64,000 nt of DNA from Guyparkeria halophila (GTDB lineage Bacteria; Pseudomonadota; Gammaproteobacteria; Halothiobacillales; Halothiobacillaceae). The translations under genes and the position numbers were made by a program. The stretch is from positions 1,371,501-1,435,500 of the forward strand of contig NZ_CP140153.1 in the NCBI RefSeq assembly GCF_034479635.1, read 5' to 3'. Positions 10,300 to 19,711 of the stretch are shown here, piece after piece; position 1 is the first letter of the stretch, and each line of letters begins with the position of its first letter. Below the pieces are notes generated by a model. That model was not told where the DNA came from. It saw only the letters and a list, made by a program, of their open reading frames with translations, and searched no databases.

Positions 10300-10356
10300 G
10301 ACGGGGCGCGCAAGCGCCTCGTCTTTCCAGACGGCGACATGGCCTTATGTGCCGTC
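10300..10356 (+). promoter_or_regulatory. Two intercistronic stem-loops between fapC and fapD
   Basis: First hairpin: GACGGGGCGC (10300-10309), loop GCAA, GCGCCTCGTC (10314-10323), followed by TTTCC. Second: GACGGC-g-ACAT (10330-10340), loop of six, ATGT-GCCGTC (10347-10356). Placed between the major subunit gene and the export genes, they could act as an mRNA 3'-end stabiliser or partial attenuator; role is inference. Confidence 0.65.
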
Positions 10357-10410
10357 CGGAAAGGCGACCTAACCCAGGTCTTCTGACCACAACTTCAGGG
10401 AGACAGAACC

Positions 10411-11169
10411 GTGCTGGCATCGTCGATCACGCAACGCATTCCCGAACCCATCCCGGTAGGTCGTCGGTTGGGATGGGTAGCGATGGTGGCCACGGCGCTG
10501 GTCGCGATGAGCGTGTCGCCGGCCCAGGCCGCCGACATTCGGTTTGCCGGGATCCTGCCGCACGGCCAGATGATGGAAAAGCCGGTGGAAAGCCTGCTTG
10601 AGCGGCGTTATCGCCACGTCGTGCGCCAGCAATTCGATTTCTCCTGTGGCGCAGCGGCGCTCGCCACCCTGCTGAAGCATGGCTATGGCCTCAATCTGGA
10701 CGAGGCAACGGTACTGGCCGGGATGTGGGGGGTCTCCGACCCCGAACAGGTGCGTACCCGCGGATTTTCGCTGCTGGAGATGAAGCATTACCTCGAAAAA
10801 CTGGGCTACCGCGGACGGGGCTACGAGATCGATCTCTCCCGTCTGGGGCGAATCAATGTGCCCACGATCGTGTTGATGGATGTCAACGGGTACCAGCATT
10901 TCGTGGTGCTCAAGACGGTGTCGGACGGTTGGGTACACGTTGCCGATCCGGCATTGGGCAACAAACGTTATTCGGTCGACGAGTTCATCGAGACCTGGCC
11001 GTCCCGCACGGTGTTCGCGGTGATCGGGCCAGGCTTCGATCGGCAGACCGTGCTGCTGGATCGCACCGACATCCCCAGCAGCGGTGCTTTGCATCGGCGC
11101 TCGGGCTCGGGGGCGATACCGACGGCCGATTTGCTCGATTTTGGTTTCACGCATGCCGATCTCTTCTGA
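10411..11169 (+). CDS. fapD: FapD-like C39-family cysteine peptidase
   Basis: 252 residues from GTG 10411 (CAGGGAG at 10396-10402). A signal peptide ends near AQA-ADI (residue 40). The C39 peptidase domain covers about 60-205: catalytic Cys79 in QQFDFSCGAAALATLL with the preceding Gln as oxyanion-hole residue, His163 in NGYQHFVVL and Asp179 in HVADPALG. C39 enzymes usually cleave double-Gly leader peptides in bacteriocin exporters; as a stand-alone periplasmic protein this matches FapD, which is required for secretion or processing of Fap subunits. It is separated from fapC by 130 bases containing two hairpins and from fapE by 27 bases. Confidence 0.85.
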   Translation: MLASSITQRIPEPIPVGRRLGWVAMVATALVAMSVSPAQAADIRFAGILPHGQMMEKPVESLLERRYRHVVRQQFDFSCGAAALATLLKHGYGLNLDEATVLAGMWGVSDPEQVRTRGFSLLEMKHYLEKLGYRGRGYEIDLSRLGRINVPTIVLMDVNGYQHFVVLKTVSDGWVHVADPALGNKRYSVDEFIETWPSRTVFAVIGPGFDRQTVLLDRTDIPSSGALHRRSGSGAIPTADLLDFGFTHADLF

Positions 11170-11196
11170 GACCGGCAGCTTTTCGAGGATGTAACG

Positions 11197-12009
11197 ATGA
11201 AAGGCATTCAATTGAATCGCAACCACGCATCCGTCAACAAAGAGGCCGGCGTGCCGGCCTTGCCGACCAAGGCCTTGCTCGTTGGTGGCATCGCGGTTGG
11301 CCTGGCCTGCGCCGGGCTGTTGATCAGCGGTACGGTCTTGGCCGCCAATCCGGCCATCGTGGCATTGAGCGATCCGGAACTGGCGCAGATGCGCGGACGT
11401 TTCCTCGCCGCCGACAACCGGGTGATGTATTTCGGTGTCGAGATGATCACGCAGTGGCAGACCACCGGCGGGACGATGGCCGCCGGGTTGTCCGTCGGCA
11501 TCGACCGGGCGGGACGGCAACCCAGCGTCACGTTTGCCCCCACGGTATCGATCGAGGGGACACCCGATGTCGCCACGTCGGGCGCGCGCAGCGTTGAGGG
11601 AAGCAATACCGGCAACACGCGTGGAGTACGCCAGCAGATCCAGGTGGCCGGCAACGACAACCGCGCCGCAAACCATTTCGACGTGCGCATCGAACCGCAT
11701 GGAGCCGGCGGCACGACGTCGAGTAGCGGCTACAACGTGGAAATACAGCAGGGCGGGGCGGTGGTGGCCTCCGGGCTGACCAACGCTGGTCGACACGCCG
11801 GGGTGAGCATGCAGCTGGGCAACTCGCGCGTCTTCCAGGGTTTCCAGGCCGGCAATGCCGCCCAGGTGATCCAGCTGGCCGGCGATCACCAGGTGGTAAA
11901 TAACCAGTTGCGTCTGGTGGTCGGGATCGACCCCGGCCAGATGAACAGTCGCGAACGTCTGCAACGCCAGGTAGGGCAAGCCCTTTCCACGTTGCGCGGC
12001 GGCATCTGA
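11197..12009 (+). CDS. fapE: FapE-like fibril-associated secreted protein
   Basis: 270 residues with binding site CGAGG at 11184-11188. A hydrophobic segment at about 26-50 ends in LAA and probably serves as signal peptide. The next motif, LSDPELAQMRGRF followed by VMYFGVEMITQWQ, matches my recollection of the conserved opening of FapE. Later parts contain amyloid-like patterns such as VRQQIQVAGNDNRAANHF and AAQVIQLAGDHQVVNNQL. In Pseudomonas, FapE is a minor component found with fibrils and probably assists export. Its place between the C39 peptidase and the barrel protein is the expected one. Confidence 0.75.
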   Translation: MKGIQLNRNHASVNKEAGVPALPTKALLVGGIAVGLACAGLLISGTVLAANPAIVALSDPELAQMRGRFLAADNRVMYFGVEMITQWQTTGGTMAAGLSVGIDRAGRQPSVTFAPTVSIEGTPDVATSGARSVEGSNTGNTRGVRQQIQVAGNDNRAANHFDVRIEPHGAGGTTSSSGYNVEIQQGGAVVASGLTNAGRHAGVSMQLGNSRVFQGFQAGNAAQVIQLAGDHQVVNNQLRLVVGIDPGQMNSRERLQRQVGQALSTLRGGI

Positions 12010-12061
12010 GTCAAATCGATGACAAATGGCAATCGAGGGGATTTCCCCAAGGAGACAAGCC

Positions 12062-13405
12062 ATGGATGTAACGCAGAAGGAAGCAGCGGGGCGTGTGAAT
12101 CGCGTCCCGGTGGGATTGTCGACGCTAACCGTTTGCCTGACCTTGGGCTTGGCGCCGATGACCTGGGCGGCCAACGAGGCCGATAACGTCCAACAATTGC
12201 GCTCCGAGCTGGACGATCTCAAGCAGCGCTATGTCAACGAGGTGCGACGATTGCGCGAGATCGACGCGCGCTTGATGGCGGTGCAGACACGCCTGTCCGA
12301 GGCGGGGGTTGCCCCGGAGGGTGACCTCGAAACCACGCCAGAGAGTGGCGCCCAGGCCACCATGAGCGGTGACGCGGCCGATGAGACCGCGCGCACCGCT
12401 CCAACCGCTGAAGACAAGCGTGAGGCGACGCGGCGCAGCGTCGATGACTTCCTGCAGCAGGAACACGTGGCCTTCGATCGGCCGCTGGTGATCGAGGCCG
12501 GCTTCGAGTACAGCCGATATGACCGCACCCAGTTGACGCTCAACGGCTTTCTGGCCCTCGATGCGATCTTCCTGGGCAATATCGCGGTCGACAACGTTGC
12601 CTCCGACACCTTCAAGTACACGCTCGCCGCCCGATACGGGCTGACACCGCGCTGGAACATCGGCATTTCGGCGCCGTTCATTCAGCGCTATACCACCTAT
12701 CAGAAAGGCGGTGCCGGCGGTTCGGCCGCGGCGTTTGCCGAGGTGGATCAGACCAGTGACCTCGCGATCGGTGACACCACGGTCAACCTCAGTTATCGGC
12801 TGCTTCCGGAAACGGCCAGTCGGCCCGACGTCGTGCTGACCGGTAGCGTGATCGCGCCGACGGGCCGTGAACCCTATGGCGTCGACTGGCGAGTGATCGA
12901 GACGGGCGAGGATGCCGACGGCAACTCCTTCGTCCGTTTTGCGGTGCCTGAAGAACAGGCCACCGGCAACGGTCTTTGGGGTGTCGGTGCGTCGGTCTCG
13001 GCGGTCAAGACGCTCGATCCGGCACTGCTGTTCGCCAACTTCGGCTACACGCACTACATTTCGCGCAGTTTTGACGATCTCAACAACGACCCCGATACCG
13101 TCAATCCCGGCGAAGTGAGCCTCGGCGGCAGCTGGAACTGGGGCTTGGGCCTGGCATTCGCGCTGAACGATCGCGCCAGCCTGTCGATGTCGTACTCGCA
13201 GCAGATCAACGGTAAGGCCCGCACCAAGTACGAGGGGGAAGAGTGGGTCGATCTGATCGGCAGTGACGCCAATTCCGCCATGTTCAATCTCGGTCTTACC
13301 TACGCCCTGGGCAAGAAGACCACCCTGGTAACGACCCTCGGTGTCGGCCTGACACCGGATGCGCCGGACTTCACTCTGGGTATCCGCATCCCTTACGCGC
13401 TCTGA
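12062..13405 (+). CDS. fapF: FapF-like outer-membrane amyloid exporter (coiled coil plus beta-barrel)
   Basis: 447 residues from ATG 12062, preceded by AAGGAG at 12049-12054; an in-frame ATG at 12026 lacks such a site. Signal peptide to about residue 37 (TWAA). Residues 42-80 form a heptad-rich coiled coil (NVQQLRSELDDLKQRY), followed by an acidic linker and helix (118-135), then alternating hydrophobic strands from about 143 to the end (final IRIPYAL), typical of an outer-membrane barrel. FapF is a trimeric barrel whose N-terminal coiled coil gates the pore and which secretes FapA, FapB and FapC. Last gene of the operon, followed by a terminator. Confidence 0.82.
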   Translation: MDVTQKEAAGRVNRVPVGLSTLTVCLTLGLAPMTWAANEADNVQQLRSELDDLKQRYVNEVRRLREIDARLMAVQTRLSEAGVAPEGDLETTPESGAQATMSGDAADETARTAPTAEDKREATRRSVDDFLQQEHVAFDRPLVIEAGFEYSRYDRTQLTLNGFLALDAIFLGNIAVDNVASDTFKYTLAARYGLTPRWNIGISAPFIQRYTTYQKGGAGGSAAAFAEVDQTSDLAIGDTTVNLSYRLLPETASRPDVVLTGSVIAPTGREPYGVDWRVIETGEDADGNSFVRFAVPEEQATGNGLWGVGASVSAVKTLDPALLFANFGYTHYISRSFDDLNNDPDTVNPGEVSLGGSWNWGLGLAFALNDRASLSMSYSQQINGKARTKYEGEEWVDLIGSDANSAMFNLGLTYALGKKTTLVTTLGVGLTPDAPDFTLGIRIPYAL

Positions 13406-13449
13406 CCACCCGAACGGGTGGCGCCGACCGATTCTCCTGCGGTCTTTCC

Positions 13450-13486
13450 TCCACCGCCCGTGTCAGGCCGGGCCGGGGGATTTTTT
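13450..13486 (+). terminator. Rho-independent terminator of the Fap-like operon
   Basis: A G+C-rich hairpin pairs 13450-13460 with 13469-13480 (one mismatch, one bulge) and is followed directly by six T at 13481-13486. A smaller hairpin CCACCC/GGGTGG sits at 13406-13421 without a T tract. Confidence 0.75.
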
Positions 13487-13570
13487 GCGTTAAGGTAAGC
13501 GGTTCGCTTGTCCCTGCCAGCCGGCATCGCCCGGATCGGGGAAGGATCGTCATAGTATTGAGGAGCGTCG

Positions 13571-14455
13571 ATGGACGATTTTCGCACCTGGCACTGGCTG
13601 GAAACGGTGATTGAGCTCGGCGGGCTCAAGCCGGCCTCGGAACGGCTGCACCGAACCCCGTCGACCATCAGTCACGCTATCAAGCAGCTCGAGCGTCGCA
13701 TCGGAGTGACACTGGTGGAAACACGGGCACGACGGATTCAACTGACCGAGGCCGGGTCGATCCTGCTCGAACACATGCGCCCACTGATTCGCGAGCTCGA
13801 AGGGGTGCGCGGGGTGATCGAACAATTCCGGGACACAGGCGCGTCGGTCATGCGTCTGGCGGTCGATCAGGTCTTTCCCCACGACCGGCTGATTCAGGCG
13901 ATGGAGCGTTTTTCAACGGATTTCCCGCATACCCGGCTCGAGTTGTTCGAGACGGTGCTCGGGGGTGGGCCTGCCTTGTTCCGGGACGCGGAGGTGGGCA
14001 TCTACCTGGGGCTTGAACCGGTAGGCGATCACACCGGTGTACAGGTCGGTCGGGTGCGCTTTGTTCCCTGTGTCGGCCCGGGCCACCCCCTGGCCCGGGA
14101 AGTCGAGGCCATGCCGGCGGGGCAGCTTCTCGCCGAGGGGCAACTGCGCCAGCATCGGCAGGTCGTGCTGCGCGACTCGCACCCCGAGCGCGGGGCGAAT
14201 GCCGGCTGGCTAGGCGCGGCACAGCGGATTACGGTTGATCACCTGCACACGGCCGTTGAGCTGATGCGATCGGGGCTGGGTTTCGGCTGGTTGCCGGAAC
14301 ATCAGGCCCGTGATGAGTCGGACCTGACGGTCTTGCCCGTCGAAGAAGGGTTGTGTCCCGAGGCGGCATTAATGCTGTATCGGCAGCGTGAACTGATGGC
14401 GAGCCCGGCCCACCAGTGCATGATGGAATCGCTGGTCGATTCGTCACTGGGCTGA
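13571..14455 (+). CDS. LysR-family transcriptional regulator
   Basis: 294 residues, GAGGAG immediately upstream. N-terminal winged helix-turn-helix at about 5-65 (LHRTPSTISHAIKQLERRIG), then a substrate-binding effector domain of periplasmic-binding type from about 90. Its target is not evident. It lies after the Fap operon terminator and converges on the SUF operon, so neither link is firm. A short inverted repeat AAGCG-N3-CGCTT at 13497-13509 lies 60 bases upstream of the start and could be an autoregulatory site. Confidence 0.9.
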   Translation: MDDFRTWHWLETVIELGGLKPASERLHRTPSTISHAIKQLERRIGVTLVETRARRIQLTEAGSILLEHMRPLIRELEGVRGVIEQFRDTGASVMRLAVDQVFPHDRLIQAMERFSTDFPHTRLELFETVLGGGPALFRDAEVGIYLGLEPVGDHTGVQVGRVRFVPCVGPGHPLAREVEAMPAGQLLAEGQLRQHRQVVLRDSHPERGANAGWLGAAQRITVDHLHTAVELMRSGLGFGWLPEHQARDESDLTVLPVEEGLCPEAALMLYRQRELMASPAHQCMMESLVDSSLG

Positions 14456-14499
14456 TTCGTGTGGCGGCCAATCAGTCTGGAGAGCGGCGTGGGGCCTGA

Positions 14500-14931
14500 T
14501 CAGGCTGCGGCACGCTCGGCGGCAAGCTGCCGGATCTTCTCGATCATGTTCGACAGGCCGGTCGCGCGATTGGCCGACAGATGCGATGACAGGCCCAGAT
14601 CGTCGATGAAGTCGCCATCGGTTGCCAGAATCTCCTCCGCGGTTCGCCCCGAATAGACGCGAAAGAGCAGGGCGATCAGGCCGTTGACGATCATGGCGTC
14701 ACTGGCGCCGCGTAAATCGAGACGGTTGCCGTCCCATTCATAGTCGAACCACACTTGCGACTGGCAACCATGAAACTTGTGCGCCTCGTCCTGTTTCTCG
14801 GACGGGAAGGCGGGCATCTGCTTGCCCATGTCCATGATGTACTGGTAGCGCTCGGTCCAGTCGCCGAGGAAGGCGAATTCGTCCTTGAGTGCCTGGATTT
14901 CGGCGTCGATGCTGGGCGCCTGCTCGGCCAT
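14500..14931 (-). CDS. sufE: SufE, cysteine desulfurase sulfur acceptor
   Basis: 143 residues from ATG 14931; the frame is open further upstream into the preceding gene but homology starts here. The motif HGCQSQVW with Cys56 is the persulfide-accepting site of SufE, which takes sulfur from SufS and passes it to SufB. Length agrees with E. coli SufE (138). Last gene of the SUF operon; the ATG is 14 bases after the SufA-like stop. Converges with the LysR gene. Confidence 0.95.
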   Translation of the reverse strand: MAEQAPSIDAEIQALKDEFAFLGDWTERYQYIMDMGKQMPAFPSEKQDEAHKFHGCQSQVWFDYEWDGNRLDLRGASDAMIVNGLIALLFRVYSGRTAEEILATDGDFIDDLGLSSHLSANRATGLSNMIEKIRQLAAERAAA

Positions 14932-14945
14932 CGGTAGACTCCTGA

Positions 14946-15392
14946 TCAGTCGGTTTCGTGAACGGTGAAGCTCTCGCCGCAGCCGCAACTGTCCTCGACG
15001 TTGGGATTGTTGACGTGAAGCATGCGGGTCAGACCATCGACCACGTAGTCGAGCTCCGAGCCGCGGATCGCATCCAGGCTTTGCGGGTCGGTAATGATCG
15101 GCATGCCATCGCAATCGAACCAGAGGTCGTCCTCGGCCACGTCGCGTGCCGCGTCCATCACGTAGGCGAAGCCCGAACAGCCCGACTTCTTGATCCCCAG
15201 CCGCAACCCGAGCGCCGCCGGATCGTCGGCGAACGTCCGCTCGAGATGCTTTCTTGCCGCCTCAGTCATGGTTAAACGCTGCTCGGCCGGCAGGGCAGCG
15301 GCGTGACCTCGCGCGGCCTCGATTCGGGCCGGGTCGACCGGGGAAACCGGTGTGTCATTGACGGGTTGTGCGCTGTGCGTCTGAGCGGTCAT
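14946..15392 (-). CDS. sufA: SufA-like A-type iron-sulfur carrier
   Basis: 148 residues. The conserved A-type domain begins near residue 41 and contains three cluster-binding cysteines: Cys72 in KSGCSGF and Cys136/Cys138 in SCGCGESF. The first 40 residues are Pro/Ala-rich and not typical of SufA, so an internal ATG (residue 42) is a possible alternative start. The A-type carriers receive Fe-S clusters from the SufBCD scaffold and hand them to target proteins. SufA, IscA and ErpA cannot be separated from sequence alone; operon context favours SufA. Confidence 0.9.
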   Translation of the reverse strand: MTAQTHSAQPVNDTPVSPVDPARIEAARGHAAALPAEQRLTMTEAARKHLERTFADDPAALGLRLGIKKSGCSGFAYVMDAARDVAEDDLWFDCDGMPIITDPQSLDAIRGSELDYVVDGLTRMLHVNNPNVEDSCGCGESFTVHETD

Positions 15393-15416
15393 GGACCACC
15401 TCCAGCAAAGTTCGCC

Positions 15417-15755
15417 TCAGCCGCCACGCGGCGTCTTGGCGACGAAAATGGTGTCGTTTTCGACTCGAATATCGTAACAGTCGATCGGCTCGTAGGCCGG
15501 TGCCGAGAGCGGCTCACCGTCGCGGAGACAGAACTGGGCGTCGTGCCATGGACAGGTGATGATGTCGCCGTCCAGCGGACCCTCGGAGATGGGGAGGTCC
15601 TGGTGGCTGCACTCGTCGGCGACCGCCAGGATGACCCCATCGGCATTGATCACGAGAATGTCGACATCCGGGCCTTCCACCACGCGGCGTTCGCCCGGGG
15701 CGAGCTCTCGCTGCTCACAGACCCGGATCCAGTTTTCGTCGAGGGATTCGCTCAC
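15417..15755 (-). CDS. Rieske [2Fe-2S] ferredoxin-like protein in the SUF operon
   Basis: 112 residues comprising a single Rieske domain of the dioxygenase-ferredoxin type. The two cluster ligand pairs are visible: Cys49-x-His51 (ECSHQDLP) and Cys68-x2-His71 (TCPWHDAQF). No signal peptide or membrane anchor, so it is cytoplasmic. Such proteins normally pass electrons to ring-hydroxylating oxygenases, but no oxygenase lies nearby. Position between sufT and the SufA-like gene suggests a redox role in cluster assembly, or use as a client (inference). Confidence 0.9.
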   Translation of the reverse strand: MSESLDENWIRVCEQRELAPGERRVVEGPDVDILVINADGVILAVADECSHQDLPISEGPLDGDIITCPWHDAQFCLRDGEPLSAPAYEPIDCYDIRVENDTIFVAKTPRGG

Positions 15756-15807
15756 GGTTTCTCTCTTAACGATTTGATTTGTTTAGAAGGCGTTCGTTCC
15801 AACCGGG

Positions 15808-16353
15808 CTAGAACATGCCGGTGGCTAACTTCGCCTCGTCGGACATCATCTCGCGGCTCCAGGGCGGGTCGAATACCAGTTCCACCGCGGCCTCTTCGAT
15901 GGTGGGAATCTCCATGATCCGCTGATGCGCATCCGAGGCGATTACGCCCCCCATGCCGCAGCCGGGAGCGGTGAGGGTCATGTCGACCTCCACCCGGCGA
16001 CCGGCGACCGGCAGCGATTCGACCTTGACCTTGTAGACCAGGCCGAGGTCGACGATGTTGATCGGGATCTCGGGGTCGAATACGCCGCGCAGCTGCTCCC
16101 AGACCATTTCCTCGACCTCGTCGTCGGAGGCGTTTTCCGGCAGTTCCGGCTGCGGGGGCGGCTCCTTGCCCAGTGCGTCCGCATCCTTGCCCTCGACCCG
16201 CAGCAGGTGACCGCGAGCCTTGATGGTGAAACTGCCACCCAGGGCCTGCATCAGTTCGACGGGCGTGTCCTTCGAGGCGAGCACCTTCTGCCCCGAGGGC
16301 ACCATGGTGCAGACCACGTCACGGCTCAGTCGAATGCGTTCCATCGGTTCCAC
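15808..16353 (-). CDS. sufT: SufT, MIP18/DUF59-family Fe-S maturation factor
   Basis: 181 residues. The C-terminal DUF59 domain (about 80-175) has the conserved VDLGLVYKV and TLTAPGCGMGGVI segments, the latter with the family Cys. The N-terminal 70 residues match SufT-specific sequence (small beta-rich part with GSFTIKARGHLLRV). SufT helps mature Fe-S proteins in SUF-dependent bacteria. It follows sufS by 16 bases. Confidence 0.93.
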   Translation of the reverse strand: MEPMERIRLSRDVVCTMVPSGQKVLASKDTPVELMQALGGSFTIKARGHLLRVEGKDADALGKEPPPQPELPENASDDEVEEMVWEQLRGVFDPEIPINIVDLGLVYKVKVESLPVAGRRVEVDMTLTAPGCGMGGVIASDAHQRIMEIPTIEEAAVELVFDPPWSREMMSDEAKLATGMF

Positions 16354-16369
16354 GGTTTGTTCTCTCCGT

Positions 16370-17611
16370 TCAGACGAGCATGTCGCGCACGCGGGTGACC
16401 GCGGCGACGAACTGGTCGATCTCGTCGAGTGTGTTGTAGAAGGCCGCGGACGCGCGGGCCGTACCTGCCGGCGCGTCGAAGCAGTGCATCAGCGGCATCG
16501 CACAGTGATGACCGGTACGCACGGCAATGCCCATCGAGTCGAGCAGGGTACCGATGTCGTGCGGATGCGCCCCGTCGATGAGAAACGAGACCACCGGCAC
16601 CTTGTGCGCGGCCTGACCCACGATCCGCAGCCCCGGGATGTCGGACAGCCCGCTGCTCATGCGCTCGAGCAGCGCCGCCTCGTGGCGCTCGATCGCCAGC
16701 CAATCCAGCCCGTCGGCCCATTCGAGGGCGGCGCCGAAGCCGATCGCGCCCTCGATATTGGGCGTGCCGGCCTCGAATTTCGATGGCGGCGGGGCGAAGC
16801 GCACGCCGTCAAAACGCACCTCTTCGATCATGTCACCGCCACCCATGAACGGCGGCAGGCGGTCGAACCAGTCGCCGCGGGCGTACAGGGCGCCGACCCC
16901 ACTGGGGCCGAATACCTTGTGACTCGAACAGGCGTAGAAGTCGCAACCGAGCGCCTGGACGTCCACCGGCCCGTGCGGCAGTCCCTGGGCACCATCGACC
17001 AGCACCGGCACATCGTGCCCATGCGCGATCTCGACGATGCGTGCCACCGGATTGATCGTGCCGAGCGCGTTCGAGACGTGATTGACTGCCACCAACCGGG
17101 TGCGGTCGGTGATCAGGTCGGGCAGGGCATCGATCTTGAGCTCGCCCTGCTCGTTGACCGGGATGGTGCGGATCACGATGCCCTTGCGCTGCCCGAGCAT
17201 CAGCCACGGGACGATGTTGGCGTGGTGCTCGAGCTCGCTCAAGATCACCTCGTCACCGGCCCGCCAGTCGTCCGAGAGCGAGTGGGCCAGCAGGTTGATC
17301 GCCTCGGTCACGCCGCGGACGAACACGATTTCGCGCTCGTGCTCGGCATTGAGCGAGCGGGCGATCCGGGTGCGGGCGTTCTCGAAGCGCTCGCTGGCAC
17401 GGGCCGACAGCGTGTGCACACCGCGGTGGATGTTGGCGTTGTCCTGCTCGTAGAACTCGCGGATCGTGTCGATCACGACCCGTGGTTTCTGCGTGGTCGC
17501 CGCATTGTCGAGATAGACCAGCGGCTTGCCGTGCACCTCTTGGTCGAGCGCCGGAAACTGGGCCCGGATCGCATCGACCGAGAATGGCTGGGTGCGACCG
17601 TCGTCTGCCAT
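16370..17611 (-). CDS. sufS: SufS, cysteine desulfurase
   Basis: 413 residues starting at ATG 17611, whose A is shared with the sufD TGA (TGATG coupling); a GTG one codon earlier also exists. PLP-binding Lys sits in CSSHKVFGPSG and the catalytic Cys in RTGHHCAMPL, characteristic of the group II (SufS) desulfurases. It removes sulfur from cysteine, forms a persulfide and transfers it to SufE. Length agrees with E. coli SufS (406). Confidence 0.96.
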   Translation of the reverse strand: MADDGRTQPFSVDAIRAQFPALDQEVHGKPLVYLDNAATTQKPRVVIDTIREFYEQDNANIHRGVHTLSARASERFENARTRIARSLNAEHEREIVFVRGVTEAINLLAHSLSDDWRAGDEVILSELEHHANIVPWLMLGQRKGIVIRTIPVNEQGELKIDALPDLITDRTRLVAVNHVSNALGTINPVARIVEIAHGHDVPVLVDGAQGLPHGPVDVQALGCDFYACSSHKVFGPSGVGALYARGDWFDRLPPFMGGGDMIEEVRFDGVRFAPPPSKFEAGTPNIEGAIGFGAALEWADGLDWLAIERHEAALLERMSSGLSDIPGLRIVGQAAHKVPVVSFLIDGAHPHDIGTLLDSMGIAVRTGHHCAMPLMHCFDAPAGTARASAAFYNTLDEIDQFVAAVTRVRDMLV

Positions 17612-18905
17612 CACGCCGTCTCGTTGCCGGCAGTGTCACGCTCGCCGAGACGTTGCTCGACGCGCTCGGTGAGCCAATCGCGCAGTTCGACCAGCGGGAT
17701 CTCGTCGATGACCTCCTGGGCGAAACCGGCGATCAGCAGGCCGCGGGCCTCGTCCAGCTGCAGGCCACGGGAACGCAGGTAGAACAGCGCTTCCTGGTCG
17801 AGCCGGCCGATGGTCGCGCCGTGCGAGCAGCTGACGTCGTCGGCATAGATCTCGAGCTCGGGCTTGGCATCGATCTCGGCGTTGTCCGACAGGATCAGGT
17901 TGTTGCTCGACTGATACGCCTGGATGCGCTGGGCATCCTCCTCGATCAGGATGCGTCCCTTGAAGATGCCGCGACCGGCATCGTCGGCAATGGTGCGGTA
18001 GTGCTCGTTGCTGGTGGTATCGGCCGCGGCGTGCGTGATGCGGGTATGGGTGTCCAGCACCTGCTTGCCGCGCGGCATCATCAGACCGATCAGGTTGGTA
18101 TGCGCGCCGGTGCCTCCCACGTGAATGTCGTATTCACGGCGGATCATGCGACCGCCCAGCTGAACGTTGTAGCTGTGGTAGCGCGCATCGCGGTCCAGCT
18201 CGGCGAAGGTGCGCGCCGTGGTCAGGCGCGACTCACCGTCGAGCCCCAGCGCGATGTGCGTCAGGGCGGCGTTGGCGGCGATCGTCGAGACGATCACGCT
18301 GTTGCGCCAGGTCGGCTGCTCGCCAACCGTCTCGATGTGTTCGATCACGGTCGCGGCCGCACTCTGACCCAGTCGAATGAGCACGCGTGGGTGACTCATG
18401 ACCGATTCGGTCGCCCCGTCGAGCCATTCGATCACGATCGGACGGTCGATGGCCGCGTTGGCCGCGACGTCGATCACCACCCCTTCGCGTGCCATGGCGG
18501 TGTTCAGGGTCACCAGCGCGTCGTTGGGATTGTCGACGCTGGGCGCCGGGGTAGGGGAGAACGCCGCCTGCCGTGTTGCCTCGTCGGCATCGGCCAGCGC
18601 GGTGATGCTCAGACCCTCGGGTGCGTTGTCGGGCACACCCTGGAACACGCCGTCGATAAAGCGCAGACGCAATGGGTTGTCCAGCGGCAGGCGGATGCCC
18701 GGCTCGATATCCGCGCCGACCCCGGACGGGGCGTTGAATCGACCACGCTGGATGGCGCGCAGGTTGGTCCAGCGCCATTCCTCGTCACGCAGGCCGGGCA
18801 GGCCAGTCGATGCGACCTGTTCGCGTGCACTGCGAGCGATGGTTTCCGGGGCGGCCGCCGTCTCCGGGATGGCCGTCTTGAGCCAGTCGGGAAGTTCCTG
18901 GCGCA

Positions 18906-18906
<1 letters not shown>
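17611..18906 (-). CDS. sufD: SufD, scaffold subunit of the SufBCD complex
   Basis: 431 residues. The C-terminal half shows the SufB/SufD beta-helix signature with DVSCSHGATIGRLD and [21 protein letters not shown]; the His in this motif is needed for iron acquisition in the family. The N-terminal third (DEEWRWTNLR) is typical of SufD. ATG 18906 overlaps the sufC TAA by one base, consistent with coupled, stoichiometric synthesis. Confidence 0.96.
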
Positions 18907-19661
<755 letters not shown>

Positions 19662-19711
19662 GTTGAAAAGCCTCAATAGTTTGTTCGGTTAACCCGTTGA
19701 TCAAACGGGTC

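Noticed and set aside
8721-10340. Minus-strand open frame opposite fapC (539 codons)
   Set aside because: Its Val/Asp/Gly-rich pattern is the mirror of the amyloid repeats; the plus-strand protein has a signal peptide and conserved repeats.
10369-12222. Minus-strand open frame opposite fapD and fapE (617 codons)
   Set aside because: Covers two genes with clear catalytic and family motifs on the other strand; no domain of its own.
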